The notes under the pieces: model-generated
The model's database searches: none
What the model was told of the DNA's origin: nothing
What the model saw: the letters and a program-made list of their open reading frames with translations, nothing else
From: Anisakis pegreffii
Lineage: Eukaryota > Nematoda > Chromadorea > Rhabditida > Anisakidae
Length of the DNA: 64,000 nt
Direction of reading: 5' to 3'
Assembly: GCA_035041965.1 (NCBI GenBank)
Contig: JAPYMA010000351.1
Coordinates: forward strand, 62,001-126,000
Shown here: piece after piece, positions 24,545 through 39,000 of the stretch
Position numbering within the stretch: the first letter of the stretch is position 1
Layout: each line of letters starts with the position of its first letter
Program-made: the position numbers and the translations under genes

Positions 24545-26019
24545 CACCGAAATTCAGGTGGCAGGTGGTGGTATATGGGTAGAGACAGATGGCTTTGGGA
24601 TTTCTTCGTTCCTTTTCAGAGAATGTGTGAGACGAAGTTTTGTGACATTGATAGTTGGACGCTTGACTGATGGAATGTTGTTAAATGGATTTGAGCGATA
24701 CGGATGATGAATGCCGCAGTTACTTCAAAAGAGCGAACATGACGTGTTGTCTTGGAAACGAACCATCAGCTTGCTCATCTTTATCATTATTTTACTTGTT
24801 ATCGCATGAATCAATGCATTGCAGTCATGATTATCATCATTAATTCACCTCTCCACTTTATTATGCATCTCTTCAAGCACAATTCAGAAACACATCTGTG
24901 AATGCACCTTCTGACATAAAACTAATCAATGTCTCATGCATACACGAACTGCTGCTTCATTCTGAACTCTTCGTTCATTTATTCGAGTACATCGATTAGA
25001 GTGCATCATAGCAATGAATACTGATTCATTCATTTATCCCTCTACGCTTGCCAAATCAATAATCGATGTTAGCAACTCATGATTCTCTGCGCTATTATCG
25101 TTAGCTTCACGTAAGGACGGATGTAAGGAAAGGGAGAATGCGACTCATTTCTATGGAATTTTTTAAACAATTTATACCCGTATTCCATCAGTGGAGTTTG
25201 AATCGTTTCATCGATCAGAAAACTGCAACAATTTATGTTTATGATCGAACTGAACATCATTAAATCCCAGAAGAAGGTAACACGTCTACCCTTGTCAATT
25301 CAACAATGAAAAAAATTTCATAATGGTTCCAGTTTGTCGACTTTCGGATATTCAAAAACACTGAATTTCATAACGGGTCTGTTTATACAACCCGCAGGAA
25401 ATTGTCCATTCATTCGAACGGAACAAAGAAAGGAGTCTTAGAGATGAAACAAGAGTTTAACTGTTTGTTGTGTTATGAAAGGAGATGGAAAATAGTAGTC
25501 TTGGAGAATTTATAGGGGAACAACGTTGACAGAAGAAAAATTCATGCGTTAATCCTCACTTAAATATTGAAAGGGTAGAGTTTTCATATGTTCCAAAAAT
25601 ACATCAAAAACGATAATTTTTAAACAAACTTTCATTCTTTATATCAATGTTGAGAGCACAACAACGAACATAAAACGAACAAAAAAGCGAAAATACACAA
25701 CAACAATAACAACAGCACCGTAGGGCTGAACTTAACAATTGCATACAATTTCTTACGCTGAAGAAGATGAAAGAAAGAATAATTTTAAACAACGATAACA
25801 TTAACTTGCACACACCATTATATTATTATCTGTTAACACAACGAAATAATATTCATAAATGAAATACGGACGCATGTACATAACAAAACACAACAAATAA
25901 ACAATTTCAACGAAATCAACCGAAATATAAACTTAAGTGAAACTGAATGATCAAAAACAAGAAAATGATTACACAATAAAATCCAAAAATTAGTTGAGCA
26001 GTTAGTCACATTCAAAAAT

Positions 26020-26180
26020 AACGTTAGTCGAACGAGTCGACATTAGTCAAAGAGCGATTCCTGAACGGTTCCTCATCCGAATGCAACACGTTGGATAGAT
26101 AGTCAAAAAATGCTGCGGAAAGTTTGAAGGTTAGAAGGTGTAACGGTGTGAATGTTCCCTGAGTCAGTGTTAGAAAAATT
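26020..26180 (-). repeat. Direct repeat, distal copy
   Basis: Shares with 26830-26975 the words gttagtcgaacgagt, cgaatgcaacacg-tggatagat, ttagaag and ttccctgagtcagtgtt-gaaaaattc, in the same order. Divergence is about 20-25% with small indels. The other copy sits in the presumed integrin 3' UTR. Confidence 0.7.
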
Positions 26181-26829
26181 CATTAATTCAGTAATTCAAA
26201 AATGACAATCAGTAATACAAAAGCGTAGTGCATGAGGAAATTTTTTGAAGATCTCAATTTACGATTTTTTTTAAACAGCATATTCTCTGAAGATCTCTCC
26301 AACAAATCGACGATGCAACAAAAAAGAACTTCAAAAGCGAATAAAAAACACTTTTCACTCGCAATTAAGGAGACAACAGGTCGTTCAATGGAAACGAATA
26401 TAACGAACAACGAAATCGTTGCCTACGAGGAAGCTAACCTCGAAAATAACATTTATCAAAGACACCGATAAATGTTCCAAACTTAACCATTTCGATGGCA
26501 TTACACAAGCAAATAAATAAAATATTCAGCAGCATATCTATGGCACAAATCGTTTGTTCAATGGCATATATGTTAAATTGAACAATGTATTTCAACTGAA
26601 CAGTACGCATCGCTATACAAATAGCGATATGCAATCATAAAGCTACTTCAAATAGGTTAACATTATAGAACAAGCACAACCAATAATGGACTCGAGCACA
26701 GCGAATATTATCAAGAGGATTTTGAAACAATCGCAAACTTATTTTGGATAGATCGAAGAACAGTTCTGCAAATTATCGGAAAGTCTCGCAATGATAGATG
26801 CACCTGTAATAATCCATAGATTCAGGTGT

Positions 26830-26975
26830 ATAACGTTAGTCGAACGAGTAATTCTCATTCGAATGCAACACGCTGGATAGATGTTCAAAAGATACCGCGG
26901 CCGATCAGAGAAAATTTTAAAGTTAGAAGTGATAACTGTGTGAGTATTCCCTGAGTCAGTGTTGGAAAAATTCTT
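26830..26975 (-). repeat. Direct repeat, copy beside the integrin stop codon
   Basis: Partner of 26020-26180, lying 50-200 bases past the integrin TGA at 27028. The 3' flank of the gene appears to have been duplicated about 800 bp downstream. Confidence 0.7.
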
Positions 26976-27027
26976 CGATCTAGCGATATGTATAAAATTT
27001 GATAAAACAATAAAAAATTCGAAGTAT

Positions 27028-30000
27028 TCAGCTTTCAGTCCATTCCTCTTGTCGAAATTGATATTCTGCTTGATGCAACGTTGGATGAGAGGGACGATTC
27101 CGTTTGAAGAATCCACATTTCCAGAATATCAAAATTAAGATGACCAATATCAAAAAACCCAGCGCTGCAGCAACCGCTATAATCCACCACGGAATCGGTG
27201 CCATCTCCTGGATTGCAGGTCGATCTGGATAAGCATGTGTTGATGCATAAGCAAAATTATTCGACGTGTCATCCTCTTCGATGCCTTGTTCAGGATCTAG
27301 TATAAGACGTCCTGATGAGCTGATCTCGACGTAAGTTACATCGTAGTAATCCTTAAATAAATTGTTGAACTTGAACCAAACAACTGGTAGATTATCAGTT
27401 CTAACGGAAATAAGACCACGATTAACAATGCCAAACGAATTGAAAATCAGATGGGGAATAGCAAATGCACTTTGGATTATTTTATAATACGATAGACTTT
27501 CTCGCTGTGACGTGACTTGGATTACTACATGTCACAGTTTGTATAAGTTGAGTCATGAAGGATGATGTTCAAGTAAAAGGTGATGCTCACCTCAACAAAA
27601 GTAGCGTTCCAAAGACGTGCACGAAACTCCATCAGTGCAGATGCATCGACATCCAGAAAATCGAAGTGACACGTTACGGTGAAGCATTTCGCCGTTTGAT
27701 CGGCACAATTCTGCAAAGCGATAGATTCATCTGAGCAGTTCTTTACCAAGACAAAAATCACATATTTCATACACAAGAAGCATATTTCACGGCCCAATCG
27801 GGTTTGACAAATGATGTATCATAAAGTGTTTTGCGTTATTACCGCGAGAATTCTTTCTTATGGTTGAGCAGTTGGATATCAATGTTTTCAATTTGAATTT
27901 AATTTCATTTATTACGGTGGTAACTTCAGAGCTTGGAACGTTGAAGGTTATGATGTTTAATGCTTGAATCTGTACTCACTCATTAAAGTAAAGAAATAAA
28001 ATGCGTGCTGTGAACAATGATCTGTTTCGAAGGTTTTGCAGCAGGCTACTGAACGTAATCATAAAAAAAATACTTAAATACTTACGATACGAACGATTTC
28101 CACTTCTTCACCAGATTTCTCCTTGATTTTAGTCGTTTTAATTCGAAGCTCTCGCGATGGTCTCGCTTCTGCTTTTTCTTCTTGAGGCGTTCTCTGTAAC
28201 GATGTGAGCATTATTCAATGAAGTCAGCAGTTAATGTCTTAATGCAATAACTCGGATTTCATCATTAGTTTTCCCCGCATAATTTGTTTGCGTGTCATGG
28301 AAGAACTGTATTTTTTGTTGCCATATAAAATGGATTCACAAATAGTCAATCAATGAATAAACGAATGAATCTTCTGATGAATACTGATACCTTAACTCGG
28401 CGACTGATGGCATCTTCAGACGCGTCACTGTAATCAGCTTCTGAATCAAAGGACGTTCCTGAATCCAAATACAATTTCAGCTGCAGTGGATTAACCCACT
28501 CAGTGGGTAATGCCATCGAACATTGTTTGACAATGTTCTCGTTATCTGTGTTCGTCGTTTGTATTGTTGGCATTTCCATCAGATATAACGCCCATTTGCC
28601 CTTTGAGAACACACTGGCTACTTGGTATGGCCAATCCACCTAGAAAATAATGCCACGGTGATATATTTCAATTGCCCATGCCAACAAATAAACACTCCTG
28701 AATTGTACATTTTCCTCGAATTCTGTGACCTTGGCCAAAATGAGTCAAATTGAAAAAAACGGTCATCAAATCTGAACGTAAAAATTTCGTTCACCTGAAC
28801 CGTTACGTTGTTAACAGACCACGGTCCTTGATTTGTGATTGTGTATTTATGTACAACCAACGGACCAATATCTTCATCAAATTCCATCCCGGTTTCACCT
28901 TTCAAATCACCACCAAACCTTCAAATTTTGATTTGTGAGAAAATACGATAAACTGCTTTCGGACTCTAGAATTTTCATCCAGATTGCAAAAATTATTTGC
29001 AGAAAGCATAAAGTTATGTGTACATTTGCTGTGAATAGCAACTAAGCCTGTTGGTGTTATTTTGTAGGCATTCATTTAACATCTGTGCTGAATACTTTAA
29101 ACGAATTTGTTGCATTTCAAGCTGAGCATTCCATATTAGTGTATCGCACTGAAATGCACCATTTGACTGTGGTGCATAAGAAAATGTGAAAAATTTTGTT
29201 AACTGATCTAAGCTAAACGTAGTATATTTAATCCTAAACGATGGAAAATTTGGTTTTAAAAATGCTAGATATGTTGGAAAAATCAAATTACCTAACAATC
29301 GGAGGATCCGAAACAGCGGTCATATCGAGTTCAGCTCGTTTAATCACGCGAACAACCGCCTGCCAGTCATTATCGTCAAGGTTGTTCTCTTCACTTGTAC
29401 TATTCACATACGCACGGAATTCAAGTGGCTTGCCCAGTCCTTCTGTTTTACCACGAGCAAGTTTGAAGCTCAATTCGAATTTCAACTGAAATCAACATAG
29501 GTTAACAAATGAAGCATGAATTTCTGACGGAAAAATTAGAGATTTCTGCAAAATAATGAATTTGGATTTATCCAATGAAGCTGATAATTTTTGAAATACA
29601 TCGATGTGGTTGGCAGTTCCATCTCCCCTTGATCTGTACTTTCAGTCATTACTGAAGGAAACGATTCAAGTGATATGGTGTTCAACTTGTTTAACTTAAC
29701 TGATAGAGATGGACTATTATAACACTTGTTTTAATTACTGTCCTCCCGCACAGCTAGTTGAAGAGTACAACTGGCTGGTTTTGTTACATTCATCGCATCG
29801 TTTAATCGATATTGGTTTCATGAAAGCAGCAAAACGCTTACCTTTTTATTTGGTTCCATTGGATTACCAAGCGACAGAACTACGAGATTATCAAAGAAAC
29901 CCTTCAGATTCACAGATCCACCCTTCTTGCTCAGAACGGGTACATCCAATTCATCTGAGTTATACTCAATGAATAACATCGCTTCATAGGCACGTTCTCC

Positions 30001-33000
30001 ATTGTTCGACACCACAAACGAAATATCAATGGACGCTTTTTCACCAACTTGAGTCACATACGTACCATCGTCTTCTTTCCTGCATTCAGTCTCACATCTC
30101 AGCGCAAACTTACAAACAGTGAATCAACGGTATTCGCTACTGCATTAAGTTCTGTAAGCTTTTCGAGCAGAAGCGCACAATTTCGGTTCTTCAAACAGTG
30201 ATAAATTTCAAGAGATGACTCGTCGAAAACTTTTGGGTTTGAAGACGATTCTGAATTGTTTATGTAACCGACTACCGGTAATTTTCTAGAATGAGTCTTG
30301 AAATCGTCTTCTTTTTCAACAATCAGTGAGCATTCACATCAGTTCAGAATCACTAGTGGAATAACAGATGAATTCTTACGAGATGCCTGGAAGGACGGGT
30401 TGTAGTTGCAAATCGCACGTGCAGATATTATCTGAGCCACACTTTTTGTTGAACGGTATCTGAAAGGCAACAATATCTCAAAATTTAGTGAATAGATTTT
30501 GAAAACTGATAGTGAACAAACTAGCTGAGGGGATTTGAATGAATTTCACTTATTGCGGAATTTGAAGAAATTCACGAGGAATCGCTTCTTACACCGAAAA
30601 TGAACACATTACTGTTTGAAAGATTAAAATGTTGTTGAGACGGTGAGAAATTTCCAGAAGAGAAAGAATGCAGCACTGACTGTGAATGTATGTTCGGAGC
30701 CGAACTTATGCAGAACAGGATATTTGTTCAAGTCGACGATTCTGCCACCGTTTCGTGGCATTTCCGGTGGACTGTCGTCGCGAATTTTTACCGAGAAACG
30801 GAATTTCAGCGAATTAATCCAATCGTTGTTTTTATTCTGAAACAATTTACGGAGACTGGTGAACGGATCTCACTGATAGAATCGCATTCCTTCTTCGACA
30901 ACAATGAATGGAAGCGTCCGAAACAATGAACGTGCGGAGCTGTTTGATTAAAACCAATTCTTCCTCAAACCTGAACCGATCACGCAATTCACGCGGGATT
31001 CTTTTTCACCTCTTCGTAAAATAAATCAAAAATATGTTATTGAAACGAAAGTTGAGGAATTACTGGAATATAGAGCTGGTGTCTTCTTGTTTGCGGTCGG
31101 ATATTTGCGTTTCGCCCACAAGCCCAAATATATTTTTCTTCCCTCGAAGCAACAATTTTAGCACGGGTGCCAACACCGGCACTCAGTGGTATAACCTAAA
31201 AATAAAATATTGTTCGATTACTTTGGAAGCAAAGCAAATGAATGAGGAAACACATATAACGAATACTATCAAACAGCAATCGCTCACTATCGGAGGATAT
31301 TGAAACAAAACACACGAATATGAGCGATTCAGTGGAATGAAAACGAAACATCGTTCGTATGTAACAATTTAAAATGGTTTTCCAAAAGCATCGTTTGAAG
31401 ACTAGTAAACGTTCAAAAACAGTCATATAATTTGGCGGAAGAAACACGTAGATGGATCTCATCACTCGCATTTACAGACGACCAACAATAAATAGATTGC
31501 AGAGTTCATTTTGTATTAATAGTACAAACCTCGAGAGTACATTGAAAGACATCCGAATCAAAATTAAGTAATTGCTGTGACATTCTGGAAGTGCTTGAAT
31601 CAACCAACAATTCAGTTGTTATGTAAAAGCTGAAATAAGATAGTTGAATTTGAATTCAATCCAGCTTGAGCAGAAACTCATAAACATTATTCACACTCAT
31701 CGAAAAGAAATTCTGATACAATCAATTTCTATTCGATGTATCAAACAACTAGCTGCAAGACACATGGAATTTAATTTGAATTCACTGGTCCATTGGTTTG
31801 AATAAATTCCCCGAATGTTTTAAGTCGGAGATGAGGAAGTTCTTGAGAAGAAGAAAAAGAAATTTCCATCCAGAGCAGTAAATGGTTTCGGAAGATGTAC
31901 ACACAAATTGATGAGCGCTCACCAAGTCTGAGCGCCTCTTGTACACGACGAATCGCCATCAATGTCAACATTGAGATCGCTTTCCAGATGCTTCGTCTGA
32001 ATATTAATGACAGGTCTTGCTCGTAGAACGATCACCGAATCAGAGTCGAATGCACCCACCACCAAATCGTTATATCCATTTCCATCCAAATCAACTCCCC
32101 CGGACAACGAAAAACCAAACGTTCGCAAAGTGGACTTCGATGGATACAACTCCCCAAGCTCATCGGCTGTTATCGTCTTAAATCTCGATTATATTTTAGT
32201 TTAAATGACCCTTATGATCACATGGAATAATTTGTTCAGTCATCAGAAAAAAATTTCAACTGGGACAATATCGAATCTTCATGGAAACAATGCGTATATA
32301 TTGATGAATATCAGAAATTTGGGATAATGGAAATTAAATCAGAAATTTTTTTGTTTCAAACGATCGAAAATATGAGCACGGCTTTAACGTTTGCCCACAA
32401 TCAGCAATACAGGAAGCGGAAATTCGTGAATTTTCAGTGAGCCTTCCGATCACCTAACTACGCGATTTCATCACAATGGATGATCAGCATACGAATTTAA
32501 AACCGCCACTTGCGTCAAAATTTAATGAAAGAAGAAACGTGCGCACTTGAACTGGTTCAGTTTTGATCACATCTGGAGATTTAGCGCCGTGGTAAATGTA
32601 AACTTCTCCTTTACCATCGTTCGAATACGGTGCACCCACCGCAAAATCTGTAATGTATACGAATTCACTATGAGAATGTTCATGACAACGGTTCGAGTTG
32701 TAGCTGAAGGATTGTCAGTCTCAGAATCGTAGTGAATGTTGAGAAATTCCCTTTCGCAATTGACAACTTTGTAAGGGCAATAAAGAAAATCAACAAAATC
32801 TCATCGGATAACTGAACGAGTTTTTATGTGAGCTAATGAGATGATGTGAAATAACATTCGAATTCGATTGTTTATCACACTTCGCGGTGGGTAAATTCGT
32901 TGAGTGACAACACATAAATGTGTTAATTTCACTTCGATGCATTCTCATTTTCAGTGCCATTCATTTTCAATAACAAATCGTCGTTCCCTTTCACATTAAA

Positions 33001-36000
33001 ATACAACCATTAATGTGGTTTTTTGATGTGCTTAATGGATGATAATGACATCTTAAGAATGTGTGAATTGATCGCTTTCATGTTCCGCTGAAGAATAATT
33101 CGTTTTGAGTTGCACGGAGGAGCACGTGATCTATCACAAAAACAAGAGGCTTACGACGATTGATGCATAGGACAAAATCAAGTGCAAATGTGAAAGGCCA
33201 TGAGAATCAATGAAGCAATGCTTTGGAGTGGGTCGCTTCATTTTTTATTTGTGTTGAACGTTATGATGACCTCTGAAGTATGAAGATGCGATCATCACAA
33301 AAGGATCAATGAAACATAAAAAGCAAATGTCAATCTGAAACGCATTTCTTTAAAGAATGTGAATTCGTACCGTTATATTTATGACTATCGCCGTCAACAT
33401 TACCGAGATGTGCAATCGAAAGACCGAATTGTGAATATACGCCAGGACCACGAATTTTGATCGGTTTCAAAAAAACTTTCGAATTCTCACGACGTTTCCT
33501 TTTTTCGCCCGATGAAAAATAGATGTAAACGGCACCACCGAAAGAACCCTCATCATCTTCGACGTACTCGAATGGAGCACCGACCAATAAATCATCGAAA
33601 CTGAAACATTTTGATAATTTATTTCGAATAATCTATTTCGAAATTTGATAATTATTAATTCAGGATAATGTTGCTTACAAAGAGACGCATTTCTGATTTT
33701 GTCAGCTATGAAATTAAGTAATGAAATTCGCATAAGTAATGAGTAACAGCTCATAAGACGAATGCTCAAAAATAGTGAAAATTTAATGAACAAAAAGCTC
33801 ATGACATATGCAGTAAAAATAATCAATGACTTGATTATAACGTATATGGATAATAGTAAGGTATCACGAACCCATCATTGTTAAGATCGATAACTTCGAT
33901 GGCATAACCGAAAGCTGAACCAAGCTGGTTGCCCAACAGCATGAAACTATCTTCAGTGAGAGTCAACTGATGTGATGATGTACTTCCAGATGTATAACTA
34001 CGTTTGAATGGTAAGAATATTATTGCCCCAGTTTGATTGTATCGTGTTGCACCTGATACAATTGTTGAATTTCGTGAGTCTTCATACCTTAACAAATCAC
34101 TGATAATTGAATGTATCGAATGAAAAAGCAACGCTTCAGTGCTGCTGATTCATACCTCATTATTATGTTTCGAATGATTACACGAACATGAATGAATTCC
34201 ACAAATCCAAATGCGATATCAAAATGATTATTAAATGAATAATTTCAAGCAAACTTGTCCACTTTTATAAATACACTAATATAAACACAGAAAATTTGCA
34301 AAATACGATTCAAAAAGTTGACTGCAAAAAACTGTTATGATTTAGAAACGAACCAGAATCCAAAACGACCATGTCGTACCGAATAGCCGAGATAGTCATG
34401 TGCCTGCAACTTCGATCGCACGCCGTGTGCTCGTGGTTCAACACCCATTGTCCAGCGATCAACGTTCATTGCGAACATATCCTTTGGATAATACCTACTG
34501 AATACACCTCCAGTCCATTTCTTTGCACCTGGTAACCCTGAAAAGTCGAACCAATGAAGAATAATCTGAATGTTATTCTGCCCGTCTCACACCTTTAATT
34601 TTGATAAGCAGTACGGTTACAGGCGAATAATACTTTCTCACAAGTACTGAATCGACTGACAGCGATCAAATATACCTTGAGTTAATATCTTGAGCACGAT
34701 GTAAGACATCGGCAAAACTTCACGCAGAAATACTCAAAGAGATCGCCCAGTGAATGAAAATGGCCTGTGCAACTCCCTACGGAATAGTTTCCGCTTCTTT
34801 ATTGCTTCACTAATGACGTGGTGAAATGATAAATTGAGTTCATGCTTAACAAATGCTTAACTATTGATTCAACAAACATCCACAAAATCCATCCTAAACT
34901 AACAGAACAAATCAGCCGTCATGGAATAACTACGACAACCGGAAGGCTTCTTTCCTATTCTTAAAGTTTGATGTTTTAACGATTTGCACTCAATCGCTTA
35001 AGAGAAGTGGTCAATTGTTGGGAAGAAACTTATGAGAAACATTCACAACGAACATAACCATAATTATACTCTAAGTCTTTTAAACAGAACTTCTCCCCTC
35101 GAAATAGAAACCCCCTCTGAAGCGAAGCCCCTCTCTTGGATTGTTGTGAAAATTACGATTTCTCTTCATCTTATAAAGATTCATGTCCCCGAGAACCGCG
35201 AGAAGCCCCGACTTGCATTCAAGAGGATTTGAGATTATGATGAGTGATCAATTTCTATCTTACCGGTGATAACAAGTGACTCTCCAACGTAACCACTAAA
35301 ACCTTCCATACATGAACCAAATTCATTATGACGATCCGTCCGCGGTAATCCTGGCTGTGAACACGAGACGAGCATTTCCTATAATGTTTTGCATGTTCAA
35401 TATCACTTCAAAATTTTCAGAATGTTTCCCATTCTGAATAATTTGACTTCACCCATCGAAATGCTTCCACTTTTGTCACTTTTGTTCAAGAATGCTCATT
35501 GCAATCGCTTCACAATGTAAACTGCTCACATGCGTTATCCAAAATGAATATTCATTCACTCGATTATAACTTCCATATCCATGCGACACTTCAGTATTCT
35601 ACATAAGAACTAATAAGGGACTACAAAAGATACTCTGTCTCTAAAAATTGCCCTGTATGAATGAGATCGGATATTAATCCGTTGATTTATTCACTTTCAT
35701 TAACGCTTTCTCTCGAACAATTCCGTGGACACACGCTCTCTGGTTATCGCTCATTTCTCTCTATCCACTTGATCGCAGATGTTAATTGTAAACATCTTAT
35801 GTTGCATTTCAACTAATTCATTATACAATTCATGTTCATGTCACTCATATAACATAATTAGAACATTTCCGATCGTTCGCATAACATTTCTCAAAACAAA
35901 ACTCGCAGTTTAATTCGGCATTTCATAGAGGATCTATTTCAAGACTGTTGCAATCTACTTGTGATCTGCTCATTTATCGATGATCATCATTCACTGTTGG

Positions 36001-39000
36001 GAATGGAAATGGAATGAGACATTATTCACACAGATGATCGTAGCATTTATACAACCTTCATCAGTGTAACTTCATCCACATTCGGATCACTTGAAGAGAT
36101 CGAGTGAATGTGAAAGCTCAAATCCTTTACAACCCTATGTAAACAGTATGCGATATGCAAACAAAATTTGATGAAGATATTCGCATTCAAATGTTTATAG
36201 ACGTAAAGGCACCAATTGCAGTGCGCATTGTTTCTGCGCTATTTTGATTATTTTTCATCGAATGTTTCGCATAAATACTGCCACTCATATGCATTTTGAT
36301 GGAAATACGAGTGTACAGTGATCGTATACATAAATAAGCGAATGACACTCGAGGTCAATGTGTCATTAGTCATTACGAATATGTAGACAATAAAGCTACA
36401 TCCTTCTCTGCTCTCGTTTCGAGATTAAACTGAACGTAATCAATGTTTAACGGACACTTATGCAGATGGGTCCCATCTACTTCAGTATAAGAACATTATT
36501 TCATTACGATGCTCAAGTGATGCCCAACAAAGCAACTAATCAGCCATCTCATCAACACTTCCGGAACAACGTAAACTGATGAAAACAGTGTGAATTTTAA
36601 CAATTTTTTGTAGCAAATGATTTGATGTTGCCTAAAAAATCAACAATTGGAAGCGTTCATAAATTCCCTTCATCCCGGTCACTATAGAGTTTGATTTCAT
36701 CTCACTACTAATCAACTGAAATATATTGGCAGAAGAAGTCCCTTGACTCGAGTGTGATGTAGTCCGCATCATTGAAGTGATGTGCAATTGTTAAAATACG
36801 TTTTGTGAATTGCAAATTCACTGAAACATACAATGTATGAATGAATTTGCATAAATTATACTTTGACGGATAGGAATATTTCAGCTTTATAAAATGAACG
36901 AGCATGCGATGCTTTGATGTATGATCAAATGAATACTGAATGAATTAGATGGAATCGTTGGCACAAGGGAATGAAATTGAGAGGAGCCAATAACATAAAA
37001 TGAATACTGTTACCTCCAATAAATGACCACATTTGAAAGATGGGTTAACTTTAACGATGCAAACAGTCATTACCGCTTCATACTTACTTTTTATGAGCAC
37101 TCAACGACCATCTCGTTTTTAAATGTTTATGCCGAACTCAATTTGATTACAACTCTTTTTTCAGCGAATGGTCGTAAAAACTTCCCATCTGATTATTTCA
37201 AAACTCTTGCAATAGTTTTCAATCCAATAAGGACTTTCTAGGCATTTTGGAAAACCAACTACTTTTAAGCTTATTCTTATACATCCTTTCATAATTAACT
37301 GGCAATAACCTTATTCTGAGAGTATCATTCTCGAATACGACCAAAAGCTAATTTATCTGGGACAACGGTCGAACATTTTTTCTCGGTACTGTTCACCAAT
37401 CATAGACTTTAGTAGGAATGAAAATAGACATTTTTCTCAGAACAGATGGACAGTTTTTTCGGACGTCACTCTCATATGACATTTTCGATCGGAAGTTGAC
37501 CGCTATATGTATGGGTTTAGAAAACCAAAGAAAGGAGAGTACCTTTTGAGTGAGGTCATTCTCAAGAACGAAGCACGTCCCATCGGTATACGCCGAAGTG
37601 TTATGATACCTCACAAGTGGTGCACAAGCCTAAAATTATGTGAACAATTTCGGTTTGAGGTTCTACAACCTTTGTTGGTATCAGAAGAAATCAACTGAGA
37701 TTTCGGCTTACCATAGCGATTCCATTCCGTAATCCGGAGGATGCAACAACCGCACCGAGAAGTTGTCGATTTTTGCCTTCGAAGTGGAGTTGTCTTCCGT
37801 GAACGTAACCAACTGGCTCTTTCATCCTTTCTGAATCTGCATACTCCACGACTATTTGCTCGCACCATTGTTTACCCCTTAAGTGGTTTTGATTTTATGG
37901 TGAAGATCTCATGTTTATTCCTTCGAACCTTCCGAATTATTCAAACCCTTCATTACGCATACTTATTTCACGAATGCATATTTGTACAATATGAAATGGA
38001 ATCGAAATGACATCAATTGTAAACCTGTTCGTATAAGTAGCCGTTATAGGGCATGAGTAGACAGCACCGGCATTCACGGTACCTGGTTGGCCGGAATCTG
38101 CTCGAGGTGCACCCACCAAAATTCTGAAACATTTGTCTTTGTGAGTCTTTATGATAATACTCTTTCCCTTTCATGCTAAGATTCAGTTGTTTTCATTGAG
38201 AATTTCATTTGTTTGCACATGCATGAGTTAGAGTACTACGGCCAAAAGCAAACAGATCACATATCGCACACAATATCCATTCTTAATCGCATTAACGGCT
38301 TAGCGTTTTTGTTAGTGTCCATTATGGAAATATGATACATCCATTCGTATTCCCCTGTTTGGTTGCGCTCATTAAATGATGAATATGGATTCGAGAACGA
38401 ATGACACACAGAGACTCCGAATTGTTTGCTATTGATGTGCGAAATTTTAAATGTAGGCAAAAAGTACGCGTTTTGCAAACGAGAAAAATTAGACTGACAG
38501 TTTGAATGGGATATCGAGAAGAATGGCAAACAAATTCTGCACAATTAGATTCACATTCACAACTATAAACGCTTGATGATGTCCAACAATAGAAATAACA
38601 AAGTTATTTCAAAGACGTTCAACGAAAAGAATAGAAAAAAAATGGGTGAATACGAGCAAAATTTTCGTTGATTCGATGAATAGACGAAAATTGAATACGA
38701 ATAAATCAATGCAGAAATAACTTCAATTCAATTTAACGTTCGAACAAAATCGAATAAAGATCTTTGTTTGGTAGGAAAACGATTATTTTTTGAGAACGAT
38801 ATAAAGCAATAAATGAATGCAATATTTATGCTTTATGCTTAACGGTATAAACGCATCAAAGAGTGAGTAGTGCATCCAATGAAAATACATATTTTTTCAT
38901 CACTCGAATGAAATTATCTATCTCATTACAAATGTTTATGATGATTCGTTGAACGAATCTGGACTGCACACGAGTCAAAGCAATATTTCATCTTCAGTGA

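Larger units (their letters stand above)
24545..27027. other. Intergenic region between channel and integrin genes
   Basis: This is the promoter side of the channel gene and the 3' side of the integrin gene. It contains a low-complexity AAC-rich tract at 25650-25720 and one copy of a direct repeat (26020-26180) whose partner lies just past the integrin stop. I see no additional gene, although several short open frames occur by chance. Confidence 0.6.

Noticed and set aside
31034..31200. Possible extra integrin exon on the minus strand (begins VIPLSAGVG after TTTAG)
   Set aside because: The flanking exons at 31530 and 30836 already join in phase 0 and align with the vertebrate alpha6 sequence without a gap, so inserting this would break the match.
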